From Planctomycetota bacterium (lineage in GTDB: Bacteria; Planctomycetota; UBA1135; UBA2386), in assembly GCA_020849665.1 (NCBI GenBank), contig JADLFX010000040.1:1-45646 (forward strand): a stretch of DNA of 45,646 bases, given 5' to 3'. Positions 25,465 through 32,642 of this stretch are shown in pieces. The position numbers and the translations under genes were made by a program. The number at the start of each line of letters is the position of its first letter. The stretch's first letter is position 1. Below the pieces are notes generated by a model, which did not search any database, had not been told where the DNA came from, and saw only the letters and a program-made list of their open reading frames with translations.

Positions 25465-26633
25465 GCTCGTCCGAACTCGACCGGCTGCTCGCCGACGCCG
25501 AGCACCTCTACCGCGACCTCACCTTCCAGTCGGTGCGCGACTGGAAGCGGCGCACGGGCGGCCTCGCGATCGGCTACATGCCGGTGTACGTGCCGCGCGA
25601 GATCCTGCACGCGCAGGGCTGCCTGCCCGTGGGCGTGCTGGGCGGCGGCGAGGACCTGGAGATCATCCGCGGGGACGCCTTCTACCAGTCGTACATCTGC
25701 CACATCCCGCGCAGCACGATCGAGCTGGGACTCAACGGCGCGCTCGACTGTCTCGACGGCATGCTCTTCCCCGCCACCTGCGACGTGATCCGGAACCTGT
25801 CGGGCATGTGGCGGATGCAGTTCCCGGACAAGTTCGTGCACTACCTCGACGTGCCGCAGGACTTCGACCCGCAGGTGGGCGGCACGTTCTACGAGCACGA
25901 GCTGCAGAGCATCGCCGCGGCGCTCGCGGCGCGCGGCGCGAAGCCCCTGCGTGACGACGCCCTGGCCGCGTCGATCGCGGTGTTCGACACGCACCGCGAC
26001 GCGGTCGAGGCGCTCTACACCCTGCGCCGCGAGCAGCCGTGGAAGGTGCCCACGCACGAGCTCTACCTGCTGCTGCGCGCCGGGATGCTGCTGCCCGTGG
26101 AGGAGCACGTGCCGCTGCTGCGGCGCTACCGCGAGCTGGTCCTGGCCGACGCCGCGCGCCGGCCGATGGACCAGGCGCGCGTGCTGCTCACCGGCTCGTT
26201 CTGCGAGCAGCCGCCGCTGGGGATGATCAAGACCCTGGAGCGCGCCGGGTGCTACATCGTCGACGACGACTTCGTGCCGGTGCACCGCTGGATCCGCGGC
26301 CGCGTGGCCCGCGGCGGCGCGCCGATGCGCGACCTGGTCGGGGCATTCCTCGAATCGGGCGTGCCGAGCGCGATCCGCTACGCCGAGCACGGCGGCAAGG
26401 GCGACGACGTGGTCGCGCGGGTCAGGGAGTGCGGCGCCGAGGGCGTCGTGTTCTGCGCGCCGAGCTTCTGCGACCCGGCCCTGCTCGACCAGCCGATGGT
26501 CGTGCGCGCGATCGAGCGGGCAGGCATCCCGTGGACCGCGTTCAAGTACAGCGAGAACACCGGGCAGTTCCAGGTCATCCGCGAGCAGGCGGGGACCTTC
26601 GCCGACTCGATCAAGCTCTGGAGCACCGTCTGA
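25461..26633 (+). CDS. bcrC: Benzoyl-CoA reductase (class I), subunit C
   Basis: 390 residues of the HgdB/BcrC family (2-hydroxyglutaryl-CoA dehydratase D-component fold). Cysteines fit for iron-sulfur binding lie in HAQGCLPVGVLGGGED (Cys54), QSYICHIPRS (Cys80), FPATCDVIRNL (Cys107), GSFCEQPPLG and APSFCDPALLD. With BcrB it forms the catalytic module that transfers electrons to the aromatic ring of benzoyl-CoA. It starts inside the dch stop and lies 34 bp before bcrB. Length and order match the Thauera-type enzyme. Confidence 0.94.
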   Translation: MSSSELDRLLADAEHLYRDLTFQSVRDWKRRTGGLAIGYMPVYVPREILHAQGCLPVGVLGGGEDLEIIRGDAFYQSYICHIPRSTIELGLNGALDCLDGMLFPATCDVIRNLSGMWRMQFPDKFVHYLDVPQDFDPQVGGTFYEHELQSIAAALAARGAKPLRDDALAASIAVFDTHRDAVEALYTLRREQPWKVPTHELYLLLRAGMLLPVEEHVPLLRRYRELVLADAARRPMDQARVLLTGSFCEQPPLGMIKTLERAGCYIVDDDFVPVHRWIRGRVARGGAPMRDLVGAFLESGVPSAIRYAEHGGKGDDVVARVRECGAEGVVFCAPSFCDPALLDQPMVVRAIERAGIPWTAFKYSENTGQFQVIREQAGTFADSIKLWSTV

Positions 26634-26667
26634 ACCGCAGCCGCGCCATCCCAGGAAGACCAAAGCC

Positions 26668-27960
26668 ATGTCCAACCCCGCCACGGCACAGATCCACAAG
26701 GACGCCAGCCAGGAACGGCAGAAGCGCATGATCGCCGAACACTTCCACCGGCTCGCGCAGGCGCCCGACACCGGCCACAAGTGCGCCTACACCTTCGTGC
26801 CCGGCAACCTCACCGAGCTGCTGCGCACGTTCGACGTGCTGCCGGTGCTGCCCGAGATCAACGCGCTGCAGTCCGGGATGCGCGGCCGCTCGCGCGACTA
26901 CATCGCGCTGGCCGAGAAGCTCGGCCACTCCGAGGACGTGTGCACCTACGTGAAGTGCGACGTGGGCATGCTGCACTCGGGCAACGTCGGCCCCACCGGC
27001 GAGCGCCTGCCGCGGCCCGACCTGCTGCTGCTCTCCTACACGGGCTGCTTCACGTTCATGAAGTGGTTCGAGATCCTGGCGCAGGAGTACGAGTGCCCGG
27101 TGGTGATGCTGCACGTGCCGTACCAGGGCGACGGCAGGATCACCGATGCGATGCGCCGCTACGTCGTGGACCAGCTTCGGCGCAAGGTCATCCCCATGCT
27201 GGAGAAGGTCAGCGGCAAGGCCTACGACGAGGACCTGCTGCGCCAGCACCTGGCCCGTTCCGCCCAGGCCGAGACCGACCTGGTCGCCGTGCTCGAGGCC
27301 GCCAAGCACCGGCCGTCGCCGATCGACGCCTACTTCGGCGGCGTCTACTACATCGGCCCGATCTTCACCGCGTTCCGCGGCACGCAGGACGCGATCGAGT
27401 ACTACCGCGAGCTGCGCGCCGAGGTGGAGGAGCGGATGCGCGCGGGCAAGGGCCCGGTCACGCCCGAGGGCGAACTGGAGCACGAGAAGTACCGCGTGGT
27501 CGTCGAGGGTCCGCCCAACTGGACGAGCTTCCGCCAGTTCTGGCAGATGTTCGTCGACGAGGGAGCGGTGGTCGTGGCCTCGACCTACACCAAGGTCGGC
27601 GGCGTGTACGACAACGGCTTCCGCCACGACCCGGCGCGGCCGCTGGAGACGCTCGCCGAGTACTGCATGGGCTGCTACACGAACCTCGACCTGCCGACGC
27701 GCGTGGCGATGCTGTCGCGCTACGTGCAGGAGTACTCCGCCGACGGCTTCCTGATCAACTCGGTCAAGAGCTGCAACTCGTTCAGCGCCGGCCAGCTGAT
27801 GATCCTGCGCGAGGTGGAGAAGCGCACCGGCAGGCCCGGCGGCTTCATCGAGAGCGACCTGGTCGACCCGCGCTACTTCTCCGCCTCCAACATCAAGAAC
27901 CGCCTGGAGTCGTACTTCCAGATGATCGAGCAGAAGCGCTCGTCGGGAGCCGGGACATGA
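26668..27960 (+). CDS. bcrB: Benzoyl-CoA reductase (class I), subunit B
   Basis: 430 residues, second subunit of the catalytic module. An AGGAAG ribosome site lies at about 26652-26657. Conserved-looking cysteine sites are EDVCTYVKCDVGML (92, 97), LLSYTGCFTFMKWFEI (127), EYCMGCYTNLDLPTR and NSVKSCNSFSAGQ. NLTELLRTFDVLPVLPE near residue 47 is typical of the N-terminal lobe of this family. The BcrBC dimer holds iron-sulfur clusters and the benzoyl-CoA site. The stop overlaps the bcrA start by 4 bp (ATGA), in line with tight stoichiometry. Confidence 0.95.
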   Translation: MSNPATAQIHKDASQERQKRMIAEHFHRLAQAPDTGHKCAYTFVPGNLTELLRTFDVLPVLPEINALQSGMRGRSRDYIALAEKLGHSEDVCTYVKCDVGMLHSGNVGPTGERLPRPDLLLLSYTGCFTFMKWFEILAQEYECPVVMLHVPYQGDGRITDAMRRYVVDQLRRKVIPMLEKVSGKAYDEDLLRQHLARSAQAETDLVAVLEAAKHRPSPIDAYFGGVYYIGPIFTAFRGTQDAIEYYRELRAEVEERMRAGKGPVTPEGELEHEKYRVVVEGPPNWTSFRQFWQMFVDEGAVVVASTYTKVGGVYDNGFRHDPARPLETLAEYCMGCYTNLDLPTRVAMLSRYVQEYSADGFLINSVKSCNSFSAGQLMILREVEKRTGRPGGFIESDLVDPRYFSASNIKNRLESYFQMIEQKRSSGAGT

Positions 27961-29267
27961 GGATCGAGTACTGCATCGGCGTCGATCTCGGTTCGACCAC
28001 GACCAAGGCGGTGATCCTGGGCGCCGACCACGCGGTCCTGGGGCGCGGCATCACCAACAGCCGCAGCAACTACGTGGTCGCCAGCCAGGTGGCGATGGGC
28101 GAGGCGCTGATCAACACGCGGTTCACCCGGATCCGCAACCAGCTCGGCCACGCCGGTGTCGGGCCAGCCCGCTGCGACCAGCTCCTCGGCAGCTTCGAGC
28201 GGCGGTTCCGCGAGCAGCAGTACCTGTGTCAGCTGGCCACGCTCGAGTCCACGCTGCACGGCTACGCCGATCGGACGCGCCAGGACCCCGCCGTGCACCG
28301 CGCGCTCGACGCGATCGTGGCGCGCATGCGCTCGGAGTCGGCGGGGCTGTTCGCCGAGGGCGCCGCGCGCAAGAGCGACTTCTTCCGCGACCTCGCCGGC
28401 AGCCGCTTCCACGAGCTGTCCGAGCAGCAGAAGGAGGCGCGCTTCGACGTGCTGGCCGGACTGTTCGACAAGTCGATCCTCGACGTGGAGAACTCCACCG
28501 AGGCGGTGGGCACGTTCTCCGAGCACGCGCGCGCCGCCCTGCAGGCGCAGGGTACGCACGCGCCCGAGCTGGCGCGTGCCGTCGACGCGGCGTTCGGCGA
28601 CGAGCTGGTGCAGGTGCAGGTGGTCGGCACCGGCTACGGCCGGCAGAAGCTGCCGTTCCCGGAGAAGAGCATCCGCTCGGAGATCCTCTGCCACGGCCTG
28701 GGCGCGCACGCCATGTACCCGCACACCCGCACCGTGCTGGACATCGGCGGCCAGGACACCAAGGCGATCCAGGTGGACGAACAGGGCATCGTCACCTCGT
28801 TCCAGATGAACGACCGCTGCGCCGCCGGCTGCGGCCGCTATCTCGGCTACATCGCCGACGAGATGAACCTGGGCCTGCACGAGCTCGGCCCCCTGGCCGG
28901 GCAGGCCACGCGTCAGGTGCGGATCAACTCGACCTGCACGGTGTTCGCCGGTGCCGAGCTGCGCGAGCGCCTCTCGCTCGGCGAGCGGCGCGAGGACATC
29001 CTGGCCGGCCTGCACCGCGCCATCGTCCTGCGCGCGATGTCGCTGCTCGCCCGCTCCGGCGGGGTGCACGAGCAGTTCACGTTCACCGGCGGCGTGGCGC
29101 GCAACAGCGAGGCGGTGAAGGCGCTGCGCAAGCTGGTGCAGGAGAACTACGGCGAGCGCACGCTGAACATCTCGACCGAGTCGATCTACACCGGTGCGCT
29201 GGGCGCGGCGCTCTTCGCGTGGCGCGCCGCCGAACGCGCCGACGTCCCCGAGGAGGTGAAGGCATGA
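27957..29267 (+). CDS. bcrA: Benzoyl-CoA reductase (class I), ATP-binding activator subunit A
   Basis: 436 residues, an ASKHA-fold ATPase. Phosphate-binding motif GVDLGSTTTKAV (8-19); second phosphate motif DIGGQDTKAI near residue 261; cysteines for the bridging 4Fe-4S cluster in DRCAAGCGRYLG (Cys288) and NSTCTVFAGAE (Cys327); GGVARN adenosine motif near the C terminus. The 436-residue size, with an insert of about 130 residues after the first motif, is that of the Thauera-type BcrA rather than the roughly 290-300 residues of the Azoarcus-type pair. With BcrD it couples ATP hydrolysis to low-potential electron transfer into BcrBC. It overlaps bcrD by 4 bp. Confidence 0.95.
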   Translation: MRIEYCIGVDLGSTTTKAVILGADHAVLGRGITNSRSNYVVASQVAMGEALINTRFTRIRNQLGHAGVGPARCDQLLGSFERRFREQQYLCQLATLESTLHGYADRTRQDPAVHRALDAIVARMRSESAGLFAEGAARKSDFFRDLAGSRFHELSEQQKEARFDVLAGLFDKSILDVENSTEAVGTFSEHARAALQAQGTHAPELARAVDAAFGDELVQVQVVGTGYGRQKLPFPEKSIRSEILCHGLGAHAMYPHTRTVLDIGGQDTKAIQVDEQGIVTSFQMNDRCAAGCGRYLGYIADEMNLGLHELGPLAGQATRQVRINSTCTVFAGAELRERLSLGERREDILAGLHRAIVLRAMSLLARSGGVHEQFTFTGGVARNSEAVKALRKLVQENYGERTLNISTESIYTGALGAALFAWRAAERADVPEEVKA

Positions 29268-30109
29268 GCGCCAACGACCTGCTGAGCTGCGGCATCGACG
29301 TGGGGACCTCGGCGGTCAAGGTCGCCGTGGTGGCCTGTCCCGAAGACGGCCCCGAGCGCCTGCTCACCACCTACGCCGAGCGCCTGCGGCGTCGCGACCC
29401 GCTCGAGGTGGCCGAGGCCTGCTACGACGCGGTCCTGGCCCAAGCCGGGCTGCGCCGCGACCAGCTCTCGTACGTGGCGACGACGGGTGAGGGCGAGGTC
29501 GTGGGCTTCCGCACCGGCCACTTCTACGGCATGACCACGCACGCAAGGGGCGGGCTCTTCCTGGACCCCGAGGTCCGCGCCGTGCTCGACATCGGCGCGC
29601 TGCACACCCGTGCCGTGCTGATGGACGAGCGTGCCAAGGTGCTGAGCTACCGGATGACCAGCCAGTGCGCGTCCGGCTCCGGTCAGTTCCTGGAGAACAT
29701 CTGCCGCTACCTGGGCGTCACCATCGACGAGATCGGTCCGCTGTCGCGCCAGGCCACCGCGCCGGAGACCTGCTCGTCGATCTGCGCGGTGCTGGCCGAG
29801 ACCGACGTGATCAACATGGTGTCGCGCGGCATCACCGTGCCGAACATCCTGCGCGGCATCCATGACTCGATGGCCGGACGCTACCAGAAGCTGCTGGCCT
29901 CGGCCGGCGCCAAGGGTGCCGTGCTCGTGACCGGCGGGCTGGCCAACGACATCGGCCTCGTCGCCGCGCTGCGCGACCTCGCGCCCGACCTGGACGTGCG
30001 CGTGCACCAGCTCTCGGCGCACGCGGGCGCGATCGGCGCCGCGCTCTGGGGCGGCTTCCGTGCCCGCCGTCTGCAGCGCCGCGGCCGGGTCGCGCGAGGC
30101 GGATCGTGA
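29264..30109 (+). CDS. bcrD: Benzoyl-CoA reductase (class I), ATP-binding activator subunit D
   Basis: 281 residues, second ASKHA ATPase. GIDVGTSAVKVAVV at the N terminus, VLDIGALHTRAVLMD in place of the usual GGQDTK-type loop, SQCASGSGQFLENI (Cys135), ETCSSICAVLAETDVI (Cys170, Cys174) and VTGGLANDIG near the C terminus. The length matches Thauera BcrD. The A/D pair shares one 4Fe-4S cluster between subunits and docks on BcrBC. The glycine/Gln-Asp loop is less canonical than in BcrA, as in other D subunits as far as I recall. Its TGA overlaps the GTG start of the SDR gene. Confidence 0.94.
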   Translation: MSANDLLSCGIDVGTSAVKVAVVACPEDGPERLLTTYAERLRRRDPLEVAEACYDAVLAQAGLRRDQLSYVATTGEGEVVGFRTGHFYGMTTHARGGLFLDPEVRAVLDIGALHTRAVLMDERAKVLSYRMTSQCASGSGQFLENICRYLGVTIDEIGPLSRQATAPETCSSICAVLAETDVINMVSRGITVPNILRGIHDSMAGRYQKLLASAGAKGAVLVTGGLANDIGLVAALRDLAPDLDVRVHQLSAHAGAIGAALWGGFRARRLQRRGRVARGGS

Positions 30110-30849
30110 CCGGGCCAGCCGATCCCGCAGGCCTGCTGGCGCTGGCCGGGCGCACCGCGCTGGTCAGCGGCAGCGGCGGCGCGATCGGCGCGGCCACCGC
30201 CGCACTGCTGCGCGCCGCGGGCGCGCGCGTGCTCGGCGTGGACCTGCCGGGGCACGAGCCGCCTGCCGGCGTCGAGGCCCTGCCCTGCGACCTGGGCGAC
30301 GCCGCGGCGCTGGCCGCGCTCGGCCCAGCCCTCGCCGCGCGCGACGCGGAAGTGGACCTCCTCGTGCACTGCGCGGGCATCACCCGTGACGCCGTGCTGT
30401 GGAAGATGGACCCGCGCGAGTGGGACCAGGTGCTGCGCGTCAATCTCGAGTCGGCCTTCCATCTGCTGCGCCTCGTGGTGCCGGCGATGCGCCGCCTGCG
30501 GCGTGGCAGCGTGGTGCTCGTGGCGTCGATCAACGGCGAGCGCGGCAAGTTCGGCCAGGCCAACTACGCGGCCAGCAAGGCCGGCCTCATCGCCCTGGCC
30601 AAGTCCGCGGCGCGCGAGCTGGGCGGGTTCGGCGTGCGCGTCAATGCGCTCGCTCCCGGCTGGATCGACACGCCGATGACCGCGCGCCTGCCCGAGGAGG
30701 TGCGCAAGGTGGCGCTGGCCGAGAGCGCGCTCGGCCGCCTCGGTCGCCCCGAAGACGTGGCCCGCGCGATCCTCTTCCTCTGTTCCGACCTCAGCTCGCA
30801 CGTCACCGGACAGGTGCTCCGCGTCGACGGCGGGCAGTGCACCGCCTGA
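30106..30849 (+). CDS. Short-chain dehydrogenase/reductase, possibly 3-hydroxypimelyl-CoA dehydrogenase
   Basis: 247 residues from the GTG at 30106, coupled to bcrD by GTGA. Rossmann motif SGSGGAIG (21-28, a variant of TGxxxGIG), HCAGITRD (NAG-type motif), N113, and catalytic triad Ser141, Tyr154, Lys158 (YAASK). PGWIDTPMT and the C-terminal GQVLRVDGGQ match FabG/3-hydroxyacyl-CoA dehydrogenases. Its place directly after bcrD suggests that it oxidises the ring-cleavage product 3-hydroxypimelyl-CoA to the 3-oxo form, the next beta-oxidation step. A generic FabG or another aromatic-pathway dehydrogenase is possible. The SDR assignment is firm; the substrate is inferred. Confidence 0.88.
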   Translation: MTGPADPAGLLALAGRTALVSGSGGAIGAATAALLRAAGARVLGVDLPGHEPPAGVEALPCDLGDAAALAALGPALAARDAEVDLLVHCAGITRDAVLWKMDPREWDQVLRVNLESAFHLLRLVVPAMRRLRRGSVVLVASINGERGKFGQANYAASKAGLIALAKSAARELGGFGVRVNALAPGWIDTPMTARLPEEVRKVALAESALGRLGRPEDVARAILFLCSDLSSHVTGQVLRVDGGQCTA

Positions 30850-30872
30850 AGCCAACCCCCCGAGGACATCCC

Positions 30873-31379
30873 ATGTCTCCCACCCGAACCGGTTCCGGGA
30901 CCATCGTCGTGCGCCGCCTCGAGGCCAAGGACCTCGAGCCCATGATCGCGCTGGACGCCAAGATCACCGGCCGCCGCCGCGAGCAGTTCTTCCGCACCAA
31001 GGTGCAGCAGGCCCTGGCCGAGACCGGAGTGCAGCTCTCGCTGGCGGCGGAGGTCGATGGACTCTTCGGCGGCTTCGTGCTGGCACGCGTGTTCTATGGC
31101 GAGTTCGGCGCGCCCGAGCCTTCCGCGGTCCTCGACACCGTCGGCGTACGCCCCGACCTCGCCGGCAAGGGCGTGGGCCGCGCCCTCCTGCGCCAGCTCT
31201 GCACCAACCTGCGCGGCCTTGGCGTGCCGCACCTCGACACCGAGGTGGGGTGGGACCAGCAGGCGTTGCTGCACTTCTTCCACAACGTGGGCTTCGCCCC
31301 GGCGCCGCGTTTCTGCCTGAGCCTGGACCTGTCCGAGCGGGTGCCCTACGAGCTGGAGGAGGATCCCAACGCCGGATGA
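30873..31379 (+). CDS. GNAT-family N-acetyltransferase, second of two in the operon
   Basis: 168 residues from the ATG at 30873 (CGAGGA upstream at 30861-30866). Complete GNAT core: VRRLEAKDLEPMIALDAKITG, GGFVLARVFYGEFG, VLDTVGVRPDLAGKGVGRALL with an intact acetyl-CoA loop (DLAGKGVG), and FFHNVGFAPA. It keeps the motif that its paralog at 24216 has weakened, so it is the more likely active one. Its stop overlaps the start of the Rrf2 regulator by 4 bp. A GNAT protein next to an Rrf2 repressor recalls badL-badM in Rhodopseudomonas palustris, as I remember that locus. Its acceptor, protein or small aromatic amine, is unknown. Confidence 0.88.
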   Translation: MSPTRTGSGTIVVRRLEAKDLEPMIALDAKITGRRREQFFRTKVQQALAETGVQLSLAAEVDGLFGGFVLARVFYGEFGAPEPSAVLDTVGVRPDLAGKGVGRALLRQLCTNLRGLGVPHLDTEVGWDQQALLHFFHNVGFAPAPRFCLSLDLSERVPYELEEDPNAG

Positions 31380-31798
31380 AGTACAGCAAGAGCACCCGCT
31401 ACGCCCTCTACGCCGCCATGGACATGGCGCAGAGCCCCGAGCCGGTCACGGTAGGGGCCGTGGCCGCGCGCTACCGGATCCCCGAGGGCGCGCTCGCCAG
31501 GGTGATGCAGACTCTCGTGCGCGCCGGGATCGCCCAGGGCGTGCGGGGCAGCGGCGGCGGCTACCTGCTGGTCCGGCCGGCGGCGGAGGTCACGGTCCTC
31601 GACGTGATCCAGGTCTTCGACCCCGCCCGGCCGGAGGGTCACTGCCTGCTAAGCGACGCCCGCCGTCCCGATTGCCAGGACACCCCCGACTGCCGCCTGC
31701 GGCGCCTCTTCGACGAGGTGGACGAGAACGCGCGCAGCACCTTCGCCTCGGTGAGCCTGGAGACCCTGGTGAAACGCCAGAGCCTCGTCGGCCGCTGA
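31376..31798 (+). CDS. Rrf2-family transcriptional regulator, putative iron-sulfur sensor
   Basis: 140 residues. The N-terminal winged helix starts MKYSKSTRYALYAAMDMA, the typical Rrf2 opening, followed by IPEGALARVMQTLVRAGI (recognition region) and the wing GVRGSGGGYLLVRP. Three cysteines at 90, 100 and 106 (GHCLLSD, PDCQDTPDC) sit where IscR and NsrR bind their cluster, though the first gap is longer than in those two (nine residues between Cys90 and Cys100). It is the last gene of the benzoyl-CoA operon and is translationally coupled to the GNAT gene. BadM of Rhodopseudomonas is an Rrf2 repressor of benzoyl-CoA reductase genes, so a similar autogenous role that tracks oxygen or redox state is likely here. 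That role is inferred. Confidence 0.9.
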   Translation: MKYSKSTRYALYAAMDMAQSPEPVTVGAVAARYRIPEGALARVMQTLVRAGIAQGVRGSGGGYLLVRPAAEVTVLDVIQVFDPARPEGHCLLSDARRPDCQDTPDCRLRRLFDEVDENARSTFASVSLETLVKRQSLVGR

Positions 31799-31804
31799 GG
31801 ATCC

Positions 31805-31894
31805 TGGCCACCAAGATTTGACCCGTCGTAGGGGGTGGGGTCTCGTTGTCGCCTCCCGCCACCAGGAATGGTGGTTCGCAAATCTTGGTGGCCA
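31805..31894. promoter_or_regulatory. 16-bp perfect inverted repeat with nested hairpin in the leader of the SYLF gene
   Basis: Left arm TGGCCACCAAGATTTG (31805-31820), right arm CAAATCTTGGTGGCCA (31879-31894), loop 58 bases. Inside the loop CCACC-AGGAAT-GGTGG (31859-31874) forms a second small hairpin. The right arm ends five bases before the ATG at 31900, so the fold would cover the ribosome site. It lies 6 bp after the rrf2 stop. It could be a terminator for the benzoyl-CoA operon, a leader switch for the lipoprotein gene, or paired operator sites. Confidence 0.7.
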
Positions 31895-31899
31895 ACATC

Positions 31900-32514
31900 A
31901 TGAGTACTCGACTTCCGCTCGCCGTCCTCACCTTCCTCCTCCTGGCGCTCCCCGCCTGCAAGACCGCCGCGGGCGCCACGCCGGACGAGAAGCGCCAGAA
32001 CATCGTCCAGTTGCGCGACGACACGCTGACCGACCTGTACGCGAAGGAGCCGGACGCCCGCGAGAAGATCGCCAAGGCGGCGGGCTACGCGGTGTTCAGC
32101 AACGTGAACATCACGTTCTTCTTCGTGACCGGCGGAGGCGGCTACGGGGTGGTCACCGACAACGCCACCGGCGAGCGCACCTACATGCGCATGGGGCTCG
32201 GGGGTCCCGCGCTGGGCATCGGTGGGCGCAACTTCCGGCTGGTCCTGGTGTTCCCGACCCAGGAGGCGCTGAAGCGCTTCACCGAGTCGGGCTGGGAGTT
32301 CGGCGGTCAGGCCGACGCCACGGTGAAGGGCGGCGGCGACGAGGGCGGATCGGTGGGGGGCCGTACCTCGGCCAACAGCCTCGAGGTCTACCAGCTCACC
32401 GACTCGGGGGTCCTGGCGGCGGTGGCGCTGACCGGGACGCGCTACTGGCGCGACGAGGAGCTGAGTCCGTCGCCCGCCAAGGAGGCGTCCGCCACGCAGC
32501 CGGCGGCGAAGTAG
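31900..32514 (+). CDS. SYLF/YSC84-domain lipoprotein
   Basis: 204 residues. The ATG at 31900 begins a lipoprotein signal (LPLAVLTFLLLALPAC, with a lipobox-like ALPAC and Cys20); the frame is open back to a TTG at 31846, but only the ATG gives a signal peptide. The mature part reads NIVQLRDDTLTDLYAKEPDAREKIAKAAGYAVF, shown here by its ends at about residues 34 and 66, then VTGGGGYGVVTDNATGERTYMRM and FGGQADATVKGG, the pattern of bacterial SYLF/YSC84 proteins. Eukaryotic members bind phospholipids; bacterial ones are secreted or membrane-anchored with unclear roles. It is 101 bp after rrf2, but the structured leader suggests separate control. Confidence 0.88.
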   Translation: MSTRLPLAVLTFLLLALPACKTAAGATPDEKRQNIVQLRDDTLTDLYAKEPDAREKIAKAAGYAVFSNVNITFFFVTGGGGYGVVTDNATGERTYMRMGLGGPALGIGGRNFRLVLVFPTQEALKRFTESGWEFGGQADATVKGGGDEGGSVGGRTSANSLEVYQLTDSGVLAAVALTGTRYWRDEELSPSPAKEASATQPAAK

Positions 32515-32642
32515 GCCGTCCGGCCGCCGGCGCCCGGGGAAGAGCCCATGGCGGGTCCGGCCACGGGGGAAAAACCGCCGGCTCGTCCGTCACGTCCGGG
32601 CGCGGCGCTCGCCTTGGGGGGAAACCCCCAAGGAGAACCGTC

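Noticed and set aside
25461..30109. Reading the reductase genes as a 2-hydroxyacyl-CoA dehydratase and its activator
   Set aside because: There are two distinct ATPase subunits, one of 436 residues, and the immediate neighbours are dch, had and oah; dehydratases have a single activator of about 260 residues.
22001..31798. Compositional sign of recent transfer of the benzoyl-CoA operon
   Set aside because: By eye its GC content and codon style match the neighbours, and no integrase, transposase or tRNA lies at its edges, so I cannot support transfer from composition.
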